Positions 20,027 through 35,000 of a stretch of DNA of 64,000 bases are shown piece by piece; the stretch's first letter is position 1; each line of letters opens with the position of its first letter. Under the pieces are notes generated by a model, which made no database searches, had not been told where the DNA came from, and saw only the letters and a program-made list of their open reading frames with translations. The stretch covers positions 1 to 64,000 of the forward strand of contig JAGFBZ010001566.1 in assembly GCA_018398805.1 (NCBI GenBank), read 5' to 3'. Made by a program: the position numbers and the translations under genes. This DNA comes from Hirundichthys speculiger (lineage: Eukaryota > Chordata > Actinopteri > Beloniformes > Exocoetidae).

Positions 20027-23000
20027 TTATGAGGACGAGTAGTCGTGGCGGTACTGAGGCTTGCCCTGGAAGCCGAGGCGCTCCCCGCAGATGAGACTCT
20101 GGATGAGCCACTCTGAGGACACCATCGGGACTTCCTGTGATGTCACATTTTTCTCCACCAGTGGCGGACAGGCACGGTCCGTCACCACGAGGTCATACTT
20201 CCCAGCAGGAATGTCTACAGAGAAGGGAGAGTGAGAGGATCAATGAAATGTAAAGATCTTTTACACTTTTATCTTTTCATACTGAAGACTCCATACCAGA
20301 GTCGTCCTTGTCTGCCTGGAACTGCCGGACCGAAGAAGCTCCGCCCATGGTCATCAGCTGGCTCCAAAGCTCCACTGGCTTCTCAAACACCAGGAGGACC
20401 CGCAGGGCCTTGAAGGGGCTGGAGCGAGGATGCCTTCGGATTGGGGACGAACAGAAAGTTTCTTTGACTCTTAGGAACAAACTTTAAAAAAAAAAAAAAA
20501 AGACCCTAACGAGGTAGCTCATTTAAGAACTGCTCCATTCATCTGAATAGCAGCAGCTTCCTCTGAGCAGAAGGCAAGATGCGTTTGAATAAAAGCATAA
20601 AGTCAAAATAGGCAGGTCAATCACTGCAATGAAAAAAAAGCTGCATGATTTTTTTTTTTTTCTTCTCCCAAGTATTTGTGCTGGTTTCCACCAAAGGATG
20701 TCGCACTCGTAGAGAAATTTCACACAGACGGGAAAACTAGTGCAGATTTAGACATTTGGAAGTTTAAACTTAACCTTGACGTGAGTGTCGTTTCTCTCCG
20801 AGTCATCAGGGCTCATATTTTTCTCTTAAGTGGGTGCATTTCCACTTTGAAGCAGCACAAAGCAACTTTGGACTATTTTCTCTTCAAAACTCTTATTTTA
20901 AGGAGTATTTTGCTGACTTTATGAAGCGTCGTTTATCTGCAGTGATTATCAGATAAAGTGCCCGTCCCGGTCAGACAGCTGCATGTGTAGCATAGCGATG
21001 AAACCAGCTGACAGAGGAAACTGAGAGACTTGAAAATACGCGTGTGCTCGTTCACTGCGGAACACGATTTATCATTAACGGTCGCTCAACCGCTTGTAGA
21101 TCCGTGTCAAAAGTAGCGGTTGATTAAAAACGCTTTACAAAACTGTCCGTTTCCCCTCAGCAGGCCAGTTATATGAACACACATGACACAGCTCCAGATT
21201 CAAGAAACAACTGTCTGATCAGCTCCAAGGATGGATGTTTTCCTTGAATGTTGATGAAGCAACCACCCAAAACATCAAAAAATACTGAATGTGATGGTTT
21301 GCTTTTTTTAATGATGATCCATCCAGAGTAATAACATCTAATAATCTAATAATGGCCTCTGCAACTACATATGTTAAAGAAGAGACGAGTCAAGACCCAG
21401 TGGAATGTACTTCCTATAACTTAATTTGCCATTGTTTTGAACAAAAATGATGTACAAGTTGCAATTTATGTTTTATTTTTTTGTACAAATTGCCCTTAAT
21501 TGAATTGAATAGTTGTAGGGCTGGGCAACGATTAACATTTTTAATCGCGATTAATTGCATTGTATATGGAAAATCAAATAATTAATTCAAAAGTAGTGTA
21601 AAAGTCACTTTTATTTAAATATTCTGCTGCCATATGAACTAAAGTGCCATAACATTTGTTGTTCAAACACTTTTAACATCAGCACTTGCCAGTAACACAT
21701 ATTTAGTGTAAATCTCATCTTAAAAAATGTGAAATAAAATAAAGCTTATTGCCACTGCCAGGGCATTAATGTCATCCTGTTTTTATGAAAGATCAAAAAA
21801 AAGTCTACCAACAAAATCCTAACAATGTAGAGGCCACAATCAGAAAATGGCAGTTTTGTAATCAAGGAATAGACTTTCTGTTGTCGTTACACACCTGTGC
21901 CACTAGATGGAGCCGCATGGAGCAGATCTGATGATTAATGGAGGAATGACGCGATCGTCTTGAACAAAGGGGTTTAAAAGGTTTTTTTTTTCAGACAGAA
22001 TTGTTAATATTTCTACCTGAGTTGCTACCTGAACTGGGTCTGAGAGCTCAAATGTTCCGTTATAAGACAGCCGAAACTGATATTTTAGTATGTTTTTTTT
22101 TTTCTGTTTGAAATGAGGGACAATTTGAACCAGAAGAGCTTCCAGAGCAGTGCTGAGGGAGGCATCTGTCACAGCATCTGTCTGCTACCGTCTCAGCCCC
22201 GTCGCCCCCACGTTATTAACATTTATCATCACGAAGATCTGGTGTCGGGCCGATCTGTTCCCACAAATGAGTTTTCCCTTCTTTTTTTCCTGTCAGATGT
22301 GTCATATGGCTCGGGACTGTCTTTCTGGGGTTGATTACTTGTAACAACCTGCTTCAGAAAACTGTTCCTGAACAATCTGAATGCAATAAAACCAATTTTT
22401 TAAAAAAAATCCCCACCCTGGTTAAAGAAGACTTGACAGGGATTCGTCTTCACGTTTGATCCTTCAGATCCACGAGGCAGAAATGGAAGAACAAAAACTC
22501 ACCACTCTACTATGGAGTCGTCCGGACCGACGCCGGCGGGCAGCAGGTAGTTCCTGTAGTTCAGCAGCTTGTTCTCTTTGCAGCAGTCTCGCACCCAGAT
22601 GTGAGACACGCACGGCACGCCGCTCGCCAGACACAGCAGGTACTTCCTGGTGCGGCAGTGCTGGTCTGCAATGAGGAGGCTCTGGTAGGCCGCTTTACAC
22701 TGAACACAAAAAGAAAAAAAAAAAAAAAAACACCCAACATCAGTTCACGGCTGCAACAGTTAGAAGACGTCTGCTGTCATGGATGCTGAAACGTCGCCTC
22801 AGCTTAAGCAGCCTGGAGATGCGAGCTCCAGGCTCCAAGGAGACACTCACGTCACCCGCATTTCCGTTCGCAGGAAGCTGGAGGTGGTGTGCGTTCCCGG
22901 TGCGTACCTGCTCCTCGTTGAAGTCTGGGAGGACGAAACCTCCGCCCGCCTGCAGCTGGGACTCTGTGTACGCTTTGTTGTATGGACCGGTCTGCACGTA

Positions 23001-26000
23001 ATCTGTTCAGGAGAGGAAAACAGTCACTGACGGTCCTGCAGGAGTCACAGAGCACTAGCTGATCGTGCAGGGTTGATGTGAATGGCTCGGTGCCGATTCC
23101 TGCCCGACTCACCCTCGTCCTCCTCGTCGTCGCTCGCCATCCTGTTGCTCAGCCGGTCGATCTCAGACGAGGCCGTCAGCATGAAGGCGAAGCCCATGAA
23201 GAGGGAGGCGTTCTGGGGCAGCGGCCCGTGCGTCTCCACCACGTCGCGCGGCTGACCCGGGAGGTCGGTGCCGCTGCCCGAGGTGTTGCAGGCTCCGACC
23301 CGCTGAGCTGAGGGCAGAGGTGGAATAAATCACTGAATGGAGAAATTAACGAATAATCATCGGTTAATTAACACTCATCTATGCATTTCTGCAGTATTTA
23401 CAATCGTATTTATTTGGTAATCAGCCATTTCTGCTCGAGGTCTGAAACACGACTGGTCACAGATATCTACTTCTGTTTCATCTCCCAGGTGATCAATCCT
23501 GCTTCAGAGCTCAGCTAGAAAAGCTCACCTTGTTGCCGGAAACATAGAAATACATAAAAGGCACGTAGAAAAAATGTGGTGTATGTAGAAGAATGTAGAA
23601 ACACACAGAAATGTATTGCTTTCTATTTGGGCTGGGCAACGACTAAAAATTTTAATCGCGATTAATCGCATTATTTTCCTGATTAATCATGATTAATCGC
23701 ACTGTATACTCAGAATCAAATTATGAATTCAAAAGTAGTGTAAAATGCGCTTTTATTGAAATGTTCTGCCATATGAACTAAAATGTCAATATTTATTGTT
23801 CAAACACTTTTAACATCAGCACTTGTCAGTAACACATATTTAGTGTTAATCTTATCTTAAAAAATGTAAAATAAAATAAAGCTTATTGCCACTGCCAGGG
23901 CATTAATGTCATCCTGTTTTTATAAAAAAAAAAAAAAAAAAAGTCTACAAACAAAATCGAACAAAATGATTGTGGTTCAGCACAATCAGAACATTAAAAC
24001 AGGTAATTTCTGAGGTAACAGCAGAAACTTTTAACGGGGAGTTTAACTTGTCAGTTGTTACAAATAACCTTGTTTCTGTTGAATCCTCCGTCTGGGAGAA
24101 CTTTAAAATGAAAATGTCCATGTTAAAGTTCAGTAACTTTACCAATCTGTGTATCATTTATTCTTTCCATTGTTTCAATTGTCAATCAAAAATTTTAAAA
24201 AAATTAAAAAGTGACATTTTATTACATTTTTTGTTTTTTAATATAACGCAAAAAACGAAAAAATTGAAAAAAAAAAAAAAAAAAAGTCTGTTTTTATATA
24301 TTTCAATTTTAGACTTGGATCAAAAATACAAAATTAAAAAACGGGCCACAGAACTGAATTTGTTTTATAATCAAGGACTGGACTTTCTGTTGTCATTACA
24401 CATCTGTGCCACTAGACGGAGCTGCACTGCAGTAACCAGCTAGAGAACAGCAGGACAGTGAACACATGGAGCAGATCTGATGGAACATGGAGGAATGAGG
24501 CAAAAGTTTTGTTGCAGTCCAGACTTTTTTTTTTCTTAGACAGAATTGTTAATATTGCTACCTGAGTTGCTACCTGAACTGTAAAGTTCACAGATTTTTA
24601 CTGTTCTCCATGTCTGTTTTAGCTTTTCCTTAAGTTTACCTGAAAATTGTCTTCCGGTTCCGCAGCAGCCAGTAACAGACTTTTCAAAACAAAAGCATGT
24701 GAGCAACATGCGTTAACGCGCGATAAAATAAATGTCGGCGTTAATAAATTAATGAGTTAACGTGATAATAACGCGTTAACTTGCCCAGCCTTAATTTCTA
24801 TATTTAACAACATATTTCTGCATATATCTATTGAGGATGGTGTGAGAGGTGAAGGAAATCTGATTCAGGTGTAATATTATATACATATATGTTCATTAAA
24901 GGGGACATATTATGAAAGTTTGAAGTGACGACAGTCAGTCAGTCTTTTTTCTTCTCATTTTTCTTCTCAGATCTGTAAGGACACGGCTGCTTCTGCAGTG
25001 TGAGCAAGGAAACGGTTATTTCTTTGTTCCAATGCATCGTGGGAATAAATCTTACACTGTTGGAAAGCCTGACTAGCTGCACGTTCCTGACGAACGTGCC
25101 TCCATCCAGCCAGGCTTTCCAGAGGTCTAAGACGTAGAGCCAAGACAAAGAAATAACCTGCTGGTCACATGATCCCTTAATTTGTGTTTTATTCCTCGAC
25201 TAAGAGCACTGAATAAAACTAAATAATATGTCTCCTTCAAAGACGAGCTCAGCCAAATCATGTGAATCCTAGAAAAGCAAAGATGTGCAAATTAAACAAA
25301 TTAATTCACCTTTTATAGAAAAACTGATCTTTTTCAGGTCTGCAAGCGAATACACCCGTGAAATACACCTTTCATGTCCCCGACACCAACACCACCACCA
25401 GAGTCTAACTCATTACCCATCAGCCCCGGCAGCGGACGGCGGCAGAGGAGGCGCTCCGGCCACACAGAGGTCTACGCGGTCCCAGTTAGGCTCAACAAAA
25501 ACAGACAAACTGAAACCCCCCCACACTTCTCCAAGTAACTCAGTTTAAAACAAAAACATGCGATCTAAAAACAATAAAAGTCATTTTTGATAAAAACAGA
25601 GTCTCTGAAATACGTTTAAAAAGACTAAGAGTTCATCAAGCTTAAAACACTTTACTGACAGTTAGAATTAAAAACAGTTCATGCAGGAAGTGAACTGTCT
25701 GAACCCCTAAATCCCTAAAACCGGCCCCGCCCCCATCCCCGCCCCGTTCAGAGGTGGTCACGGTCCTGGCGAGCGCGCCCCCGTACCAGCTCTGGCTCCA
25801 CCCCTCCTGCGTCCTCTCTTGGAAGGCATGTGGTCGTCCTCGGAGACCACCAGCTTCCTCTTGCCGGAGGGGCCGGGGGTCCGTGGGCTGCCGGAGGAGC
25901 TGCGGTTGGGGGTGTTCTGACCCCCGGGGGCTCCCCTGCGCCTCCTCTTCCCCTCCACCAGGTTGTCTGTAGAGAGATTAAAAAAAGAGCTACGTTTGAG

Positions 26001-29000
26001 GATAGGGCTGTAGCAATGCACTAATCTCGCGATACGATACAATACGATACATGATATTCAGCTCACGATACGATATATATCGATATTCATCTTACAATAC
26101 ATTTACATCATTTTCCAAATGATTTTAAAGGGACAAAGTGATTTTGGTGACATCTTGTGAGTGTTCCAATGACTTTGTTTGAATTAATTGAACTGAAAGC
26201 ATCAATTACACATTATATGGCTGACAGGCAGCTTGCAAATGCTGGACAAAATGAATGAAAGATGGTTGAGAAAAATAGTTTCATTTATTTAAACAGTGCA
26301 AATTGTTGCTTGCAAGCTTTTAAAGGTGGGACATGGGGGTTTTGAAAGAAGCTTAGAATATCAATACCCATGGCTGAAAAATCTATACTCTCTGGGGAAA
26401 TAAAATATCGATATTAGAGCTGGGCAACGATTAAAAATTTTAATCGCCTTTGATCGCATAATTTCCCCGATTAATCACGATTAATCGCATTGTATACGCA
26501 GAATCAAATAATGAATTCAAAAGTAGTGCAAAATGCACTTTTATTAAAATGTTGTGCTGCCATATGAACTAAAGTGCCATAACATAACACTTTTGACATT
26601 GGCACTTGTCAGTAATACGTATTTAATGTAAATCTCATCTTAAAAAATATAAAATAAAATAAAGCTTATTGCCACTGCCAGGGCATTAATGTCATCCTGT
26701 TTTTATAAAAATAAAAAAAGTCTACAAACAAAATCCAACAAAATGATTGTGGCTCAGCACAATCAGAACATTAAAACAGGTAATTTCTGAGGTAACAGCA
26801 GAAACTTTAAACGGGGAGTTCAACTTGTCAGTTGTTACAAATAACCTTGTTTTTGTTGAATCCTCTGTCTGGGAGAACTTTAAAATGAAAATGTCCATGT
26901 TAAAGTTCAGTAACTTTATCAATTTGTGTATCATTCATTCTTTCCATTTTCAACTGTCAATCAAAAATTTAAAAAATTAAAAAGTGACATTTTATTACGT
27001 TCTCTATGTCTGTTTTAGCTTTTCCAGTTTACCTGCAAATTGTCTTCCGGTTCGGCAGCAGCCAGTAACAGACTTTTCAAAACAAAAGCATGTGAGCAAC
27101 ATGCGTTAACATAAATGTCGGCGTTAATAAATTAATGCGTTAACATGACAATAACGCATTAACTTGCCCAGCCCTAATCGATATATATCGCAGAATCGAT
27201 AAAATCACTCAGCTCAATTTGAGTAGATCCGGGAGTGACGGTGACCGTGTGACAGACGTGCCGGCGCCTCACCCAGGCTGATGTCGGAGGCTTTGGTCAG
27301 GGGGGAGGAGGGCTCGTAGGGCCCGAGGCTGTGCTGCTCCCTCAGCTTGTTCCCCTGCTCCAGTGACAGGATGACGGCGGTTCTGTTGTACCACTGCCTC
27401 TGGTCCTCCCTCTCCACGCTGTAGAACAGCTCCTGGCCCTCCGTTTTGTGGCCCTTCACGACTCCTGCACACAGAAAAAAACACAGCGTTCAACGGCGTC
27501 CAGCTGAACCCGCGAACCCGCAGCCCCACCCAGCTTCCTCACCGATGCTGAAGTACTCGTCCTCCAGCAGAGCTGTGACCTCCGTCTCCAGGGGGATCGG
27601 ATCGCACAGCAGGATGTCCTTCCCCGCCACCTCGCACTCGTAGCCGTCGTCGAACCGCAGGCGGAACCTCCCGTCCCCGGCGTCCTTCATGATGCGACCT
27701 GAGTAGAAGTAGCCGTTGGACGACCACTTGGCGACCACGCGCAGGCCAACGAAGCTGCTCCCGGCCGAGCTCGCCACCTCTGGCGAGGACCTGAGCGAGT
27801 CTGAGTGGCTGGGGGGTTCGGGGTCCGCGGGGCTGACGGGGAAGCGCGGCGGCTGCATCCGGGCGTAGGGCTCGTCCTCCGAGGAGGACTGCAGCTGGGC
27901 GTTAGCGGCAGGTCTCTGCAGCGAGCCGGCGCCACCCCCCCTTACGGAGAGAGAAGCACACAGACAGACTTTACGCAGCTCCCGGTCCACAGACACTCGT
28001 CTCTTTTGCTGCGTCTTTGCCGCCATCCTACGAGTTTGGTTTAAAACTAGGGCTGGGCAACGATTAAAATTTTTAATCCCGTTTAATCGCATGATTTCCC
28101 TGATTAATCACGATTAATCGCATTGTATACGGAAAATCAAATAATGAATTCAAAAGTAGTGTAAAGGTCACTTTTATTTAAATGTTCTGCTGCCACATGA
28201 ACTAAAGTGTCATAACATTTATTGTTCAAACACTTTTAACATCAGCACTTGTCAGTAACACATATTTAGTGTTAATCTCATCTTAAAATATGTAAAATAA
28301 AATAAAGCTTGTTTCCACTGCCAGGGCATTAATGTCATCCTGTTTTTTTTGTGAAAAATAAAAAAAAAGTCTACCAAAAAAATCCTAACAATCTAGAGGC
28401 CACAATCAGAACATTAAAACAGGTCATTTCTGAGGTAACAGCAGAAACTTTTAACGGGGAGTTCAACTTGGCAGTTGTTACAAATAACCTTGTTTCTGTT
28501 GAATCCTCCGTCTGGGAGAACTTTAAAATGAAAATGCCCAACGTAAAGTTCAACGTAAAACTTTATCAATCCGTAATTATCTGTGAATCATTTCTTCATT
28601 TGATCATTTGAATCATTTGAAAATGTTTCCATTTTCAATTGTCAATCAAAAATTTAAAAAATTAAAAAGTGACTTTTTTTTCCCATTTTATAATCTAACA
28701 CAAAAAAATGCCAGTTGTTTTATATTTCAATTTTAGCAAACAGGCCACGGGACTGAATTTGTTTTTTATATTTTATTGTTTTTTATTTAAAATTTTTAAA
28801 TTAAAAAGTGACATTTTATTACGTTTTCCATTTTTTAATATAATGCAAAAAACGAAAAAAAAAAAAAAAAAAAAAAGCCTGTTTTTTTATATTTCAATTT
28901 TAGACTTGGATCAAAAATGCAAAATTAAAAAATGGGCCACAGAACTGAATTTGTTTTTATAATCGAGGACTAGACTTTCTGTTGTCATTACACATCTGTG

Positions 29001-32000
29001 CCACTAGATGGAGCTGCACTGCAGTAACCAGCTAGAGAACAGCAGGACAGTGAACACATGGAGCAGATCTGATGGAACATGGAGGAATGACACGATCGTC
29101 TTGAACAAAGGGGTTTAAAAGTTTTTTTTTTTAGACAGAATTGTTAATATTGCTACCTGAGTTGCTACCCGAACTGTAATAACGCGTTGACTTGCCCAGC
29201 CCTACTTAAAAGTGAGCTTGTTTGTCTTCATTTTCATCACCACTTTTATGTTGCTTTTTTGGGTTTTGCTACACAAACATCCCCACAAAAAAAAAAAAAC
29301 AACAAAAAAAAACCACTATTTTAATTTACAAGTTGGACAAATTGTGGACAAATTAAAATCCGCAGCTGATTGTTGGTTTCAGTTTGTGTGGGAAGATTAG
29401 TGAGAGAGTTAGTGAAGACAGGGAAAGTGTTACTGAAGGTGCTGCAGGTGACGAAGCCTCTGACACGTCTGTGCTTCCTTTAAAGTGCACGGTCGAGCCT
29501 CTGGGAGGACTCACCTGGACGGGGAGGAGCGGGACGGGGGCCGGCCCCTTCTAGCCCTTCCTCTGGGGGTCAGCGGGACGAAGGCCCGGGACCCGAAGGT
29601 GCTGTAGCCTCTGCCCATAGTGACCACTGCCCCTGCCCTGTGACCCCTGTGACCCCTCTGTTGATGCCCACCTCCCCTCCTGGGACTGCAGACACACAGA
29701 GGGGACGAACGGAGCCGGTCATGTTGCACAGGCACTAATCTGGGGGGGGTGGGGGCTTTAAAAATGCATGAGTGACCCCAGATTGATGCCTGTGACAACG
29801 TGCACCTTAAGCAGGCAGGGATCAGCGAGTCACTAAGAAATCAGGGTGTCAGAAAGTCAAAGCGGTCAAAGAAGGTGAAGGGGTGATTACCCAGCATGCA
29901 ACTACGACAGACAGATAAAGCGGAGAGACGGGGCAGCGGGAATTAGATCGGCGGGCGGCGGGCAGTACCTCAGGGACTTGGCACCTCGGCTGAGGGGCAT
30001 GACGAAGTCCGGCCTGGCGCGGCTGCCGACGCTGCTGCTGGTTCCTCCGGAGCTGTGCTGCAGGCTGGAGGTCTTGGACGACAAGGAGCTGATGTCACCC
30101 AGGTCACCGGAGGTCACCGAGCTGCTGCCCGTGCGGCACGGAGAGATGTCGCTGTCCAGGACCTGACAGTCCACCACGGGCTCCTCGCTCTCCTGCACAC
30201 GGCAGAAAAGACATGTGACCGGAAGTTTTTTGTTTTTTTGTTTTTTTTAAAGATTTTTTTTGGCTCTAGTGGCCTTTTATTGAAAGTTGAGAGACAGGAA
30301 GGGGGGCAGAAAGAATGGGGAAGACACGCGGGAAAGAGTCACCGAGCCGGGAATCGAACTCACGACCACCAGCACGAGGACTGTAGCCTCTGTATATGGC
30401 TGCCTGCCCTAACCACTGCGCCACCGGGGCAGCCATGTGACCGGAAGTTACCACGACATCAGATGTCTGGACGTCCCCACATCTGATGTTACCACGACAT
30501 CAGATGTCTGGACGTCCCCACATCTGATGTTACCACGACATCAGATGTCTGGACGTCCCCCTGCAGGAAGAGCACCTATGCTGCAGGTTTCATCATCAGA
30601 AGAACGGGATCCTGTCTCAGCTCCTCCTGATGACGGTCTGCCAGAGAGCTGGACATATTTTTAAGGCAAAACCCCAAACCAATCAGGACCTGATCGGTTA
30701 TTAATAGGGATGCACGATAACTATCGGGCCGATAACAGGAAATTATGACGTCATTCCGATAAGTCCGATATCACGACAAATAGCCCCGATAACATATATA
30801 TATATTTTTGTCAACACGGCAGTGCCTCGCTCTCTCTGAGCATTGAATGACCAGCAGTGAATGTTATGTTCAAGTAACATTGGCATAATCAAAAAACGAT
30901 AAGGAAAATCAAGAATACCCCCTCATGCCAGAAAACAACTTGTTAACTCGGTCATAATTTTAGTAGTTGCTAACTTGAATCAATATTCGCAGTATTTCCC
31001 CTCATGTTACAGATAAAACAGAAAAAAATATAGAAAAGGCTGAAAGAACGACTAGCAAATGAGGGAACATTGGAATTTACGTTACACCTTGAATGCAGCC
31101 TGCAACACAGCGTACTGATCACAACAAACATGGCGGTATAGAACTTCGTTAAAGTTTCAGAAGAAGATAGTTTGGTGGTTATTTGTGACGAATCCTCCAA
31201 GCGAATTCTACGAGGAGGGAAGCACAAGCTTTAATACGTAAAACCTGATCGGCCACCTACAACATAATCGCTTCCATGGAGTTCTGAAATCGCGCTAACG
31301 TGAGCTAACGGAAGCTAATGCTAACGTGCGCAAGCCAGCAGCAAGTGTCCCCTCCCTTCCCTCTCCTCTCCCTCATTCCTCTCATCTAAAGCTTCCATGA
31401 GATAAAAAAATAAAAAACAAAAACTACTGAACCTCATTTACTTTAATTAAATGTATTAATTTAAATGTAACCACAAGCCAAAATCCTTTAAATGTTAATC
31501 TTTTTCAGTTTGTAATTCTGATGCATGTATTTCCATCAGTTCAAGGAGCCTTTATTTTTTATATCAGTCAGTAATGAACCTTATTTAAGTTAATGTGAGA
31601 TATCAAATAGGTTTGTTTGATAGTTTTACGAAAATGTTTGAGAGGCTTGCCAATAGTTTTTCACTGGAAAGAAATAAATATCTGTTCATTTAAAGAATCA
31701 AAACTATTTTTGATTTTGTTCATAGTATTGATGTAATGATCTTAGGTATATGTGTGTGTTATCGGTATCGGCCTTTAGGAGCTGAAAGTTATTGGTTATC
31801 GGTATCGGTTTTTAAACAGTTATCCTGCATCCCTAGTTATTAATCCAGCTCAGGATGATTCACAAGACTCCCGGTTGATTTGTTTTGTCAGCTTGAAGCA
31901 GAACAATGAAACAGAGATGGGAGGAGCTACCTCTGTGACTTTGCGGTCCACTTCCTTGCCGTCCTCGTAGTACACGTCCGTGATGATCCGCGTGACGGTG

Positions 32001-35000
32001 GTCCGCACCTCTTGAATGGTGCGCACGTGTCTGCGGTGGGCGGGGCCGGCGGTTCTTCTGAACGACGGAGACTCCGGCTCGCCCTTCGGGATAAAAAAAA
32101 AAAAAAATAGACGAAACGTGTCAGGTCAACAACGTCTACGGCCACAAGGTTTAATCTCTTCCTCAAAAACTGACTTAATTCTCTGTACCCTGCCAGGGGG
32201 TGAGCGTGGCCCGGGCGCATCGAAGCTCGTCTGCTGGGAGACTGTTCGCTGCCGTAGCTGAGACAAGAGGCGACAGACAGGTGGACTCAGTCGTCTTCAG
32301 ACTGCAGCTCAGCACCACATCACAGCAAGAAGTTTAACGTTCAAGTGAAAAAGCAGCCACTCGGGATGTGATGGTGTTGTCAGTTTCGAATATTACGCCG
32401 TGTTCCTCATCTGGGTAAAACCGTCAGTATAAATGATCCCCAGATCATAAGACCTTCAAGACCCAGTGGTCGGTCTTAAAAAGCGTGTGGGATTCAGGGC
32501 ACTAATGTGGTCGGAGCTGATCAGTCAGGCTTCAGCCCAGAAAACATGACGGGGCGCACGGCAGAAACGTTGAAGCCCATAATATAAACAGCAACATCTG
32601 CAAAACCTAAATAATTTGCATCACACGCCGAAACCCTTCGCCGCCACTGAGCATCCCAGCGTGCAGTCGGATGTGACTGGAGAGCTGCCGACTCCAGTCA
32701 CAGCCGACCTATCACAGTCACTCAGAACAAACGCCCCACGGTCGGCTGACGAACCTTGCTGGACGGCGTGGAAGTGACGGCGTTGTCAGAGGTCTGCCGG
32801 AAACCCGCCTTCTGCCTGACGTCCGCCCTGCTGGGAGAGCTCTGCCCCGGAGCTCCGGGCGGTCCTCGTCTCTCTGCGGGCGGCTCTTCGGGAGCCGGGG
32901 CGTCTCCGAGGCTCTCCCGCCGCGGTGACGACGCCTCCTGCAGCGGCGGTTCCGGCTGGCTGTTGGGGAGGCTGTTGCACCCAGAGGGGACGCCTGGGAG
33001 CTCCTCTGCAGCGAGGCGAACAGCTCCCCCCTGAACAGACGATAGATGTGAGGAACAACACAGCGGCAGCAGAGCAGCTGTTACACTCATTCATAACGTG
33101 GGAGACACACATTTAGCCACGTTACTTTTTGTTAGGGATGCATGATAACTGTTTTTTAAACCGATGACCGATAACTTTCAGCTCCTAAAGGCCGGTACCG
33201 ATCACACACACATATACCTAAGATCATTACATCAATACTTTGAACAAAATCAAAAATAGTTTGAAACTCATTAAATTAACAGATATTTATTTTTTCCAAT
33301 TTAAACTATTGGCAAGCCTCTCAAACATTTTCGTAAAACTATCAAACAAACCTATTTGATATCTCACATCAACTTAAATAAGGTTCATTACTGACTGATA
33401 TAAAAAAATAAAGGCTCCTTGAACTGATGGAAATACATGCATCAAAATTACAAACTGAAAAAGATTAACATTTAAAGGATTTTGACTTGTGGTTCCATTT
33501 AAATTAATACCTTTAATCAAAGTAAATGAGGTTCAGTAGTTTTTTGTTTTTTAATCCCATGGAAGCTTTAGATGAGAGAGATGAGGGAGAGGAGAGGGGA
33601 GGGGAGACTGTTGCTGGCTTGCACATGCTAGCATTAGCCCGCGTTAACACGATTTCAAAACTCCATGGAAGCGATTGTTATGTTGTAGGTGGCTGATCAG
33701 GTTTTACATATTAAAGCTTGTGCTTCCCTCCTCGTAGAATTTGCTCGGAGGATTTGTCACAAATAACCACCAAACTATCTTCTTCTGAAACTTTAACGAA
33801 GTTCCACGCCGCCATGTTTGTTGTGATCAGTACGCTGTGCTGCATGCTGCATTCAAGGTGTAACGTAAATTCCGATGTTCCCTCGTTTGCTAGTCGTTCT
33901 TTCAGCCTTTTCTATTTTTTTTTTCTTTTTTATGTGTAACATGAGGGGAAATACTGCGAATATCAATTCAAGTTAGCAACTACTAAAATTATGACCGATT
34001 AACAAGTTGTTTTCTGGCATGAGGGGGTATTCTTGATTTTCCTGATTGAGAAATCGTTTTTCTAATTATGCCGACGTTACTTGAACACAACATTCACTGC
34101 CGGTCATTTAAGACTCAGAGGGAGCGAGGCACTGCCGTGTTGACAAATATATAAATGTTATCGGGGCTATTTGTCGTGATATTGGACTTATCTGAATGAC
34201 GTCATAATTTCCTGTTATTGGCCCAATAGTTATCGTGCACCCTTACTTTTTGTTTTGCTTTTTTTTTTTTTTGAGAGAAACAAATGACCGGTGCGCAAAA
34301 ATTAAACCAAGAAGGTTACAACGAAGTGACCGAATTTGTCAAAGAGGCGGGATGAAGCTACGCATCAGTGTACAAGCACGACCCTCCATCCCACCTTGAA
34401 GCGGCCTAAAGTATTTCTTGATCGCACGCACACATGTACGGACGCGACAGTCGATCCCATTTCTGACCACTAGACTGCACTATGATGGGGGAAAGCTATT
34501 TATACTTCCATGGCTAAAACGGCACACGATGTGAAGGCTGTGTTAACTGTAAAAAAAAACAAAAAAAACTCTGATTAGGGAGCGGTGAAGTCAGTTTCTC
34601 CAATGGTGGGATGGAAAGAGGTCAAAAAAGTGGGACAGCACTGCTGTGACCATATGGGAAGAGCCCCCCCAAATCCCAGAGTCGTTCGCAGCATCTGGAC
34701 CAAAGGAACCTCTTCTAGCCGCTTGGATCCTTTAGGGAGTCTTTACTTCAGTCCTCCCTGTTTCAACCGTAGGAATCAAGGCCTAAACAGAGTCTCAGGA
34801 AGACATTCATCCCCCAGTAGCAGCCCTGGTACGGAGGTATTACTGTTTAGATCATCCGCGTTGACTTCAAAGTGGATGAATAGCTGTTACCACGAGTGAA
34901 TAGAAGAGAGTAAGACATCGATGCCAGCCACATCATGCGCCGCCAGCTGCTAAAAAAAAACACCTAAAAACAGCTGCAACCTGAAGAGATCTTTAACATC

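Noticed and set aside
30228..30433. Functional tRNA gene
   Set aside because: A and B boxes are present, but the body lacks a cloverleaf and ends in an A-rich tail with target duplications; it is a SINE.
34585..34899. 104-codon open frame in tp53bp1 intron 15
   Set aside because: No family resemblance, no splice context, not needed to keep phase.
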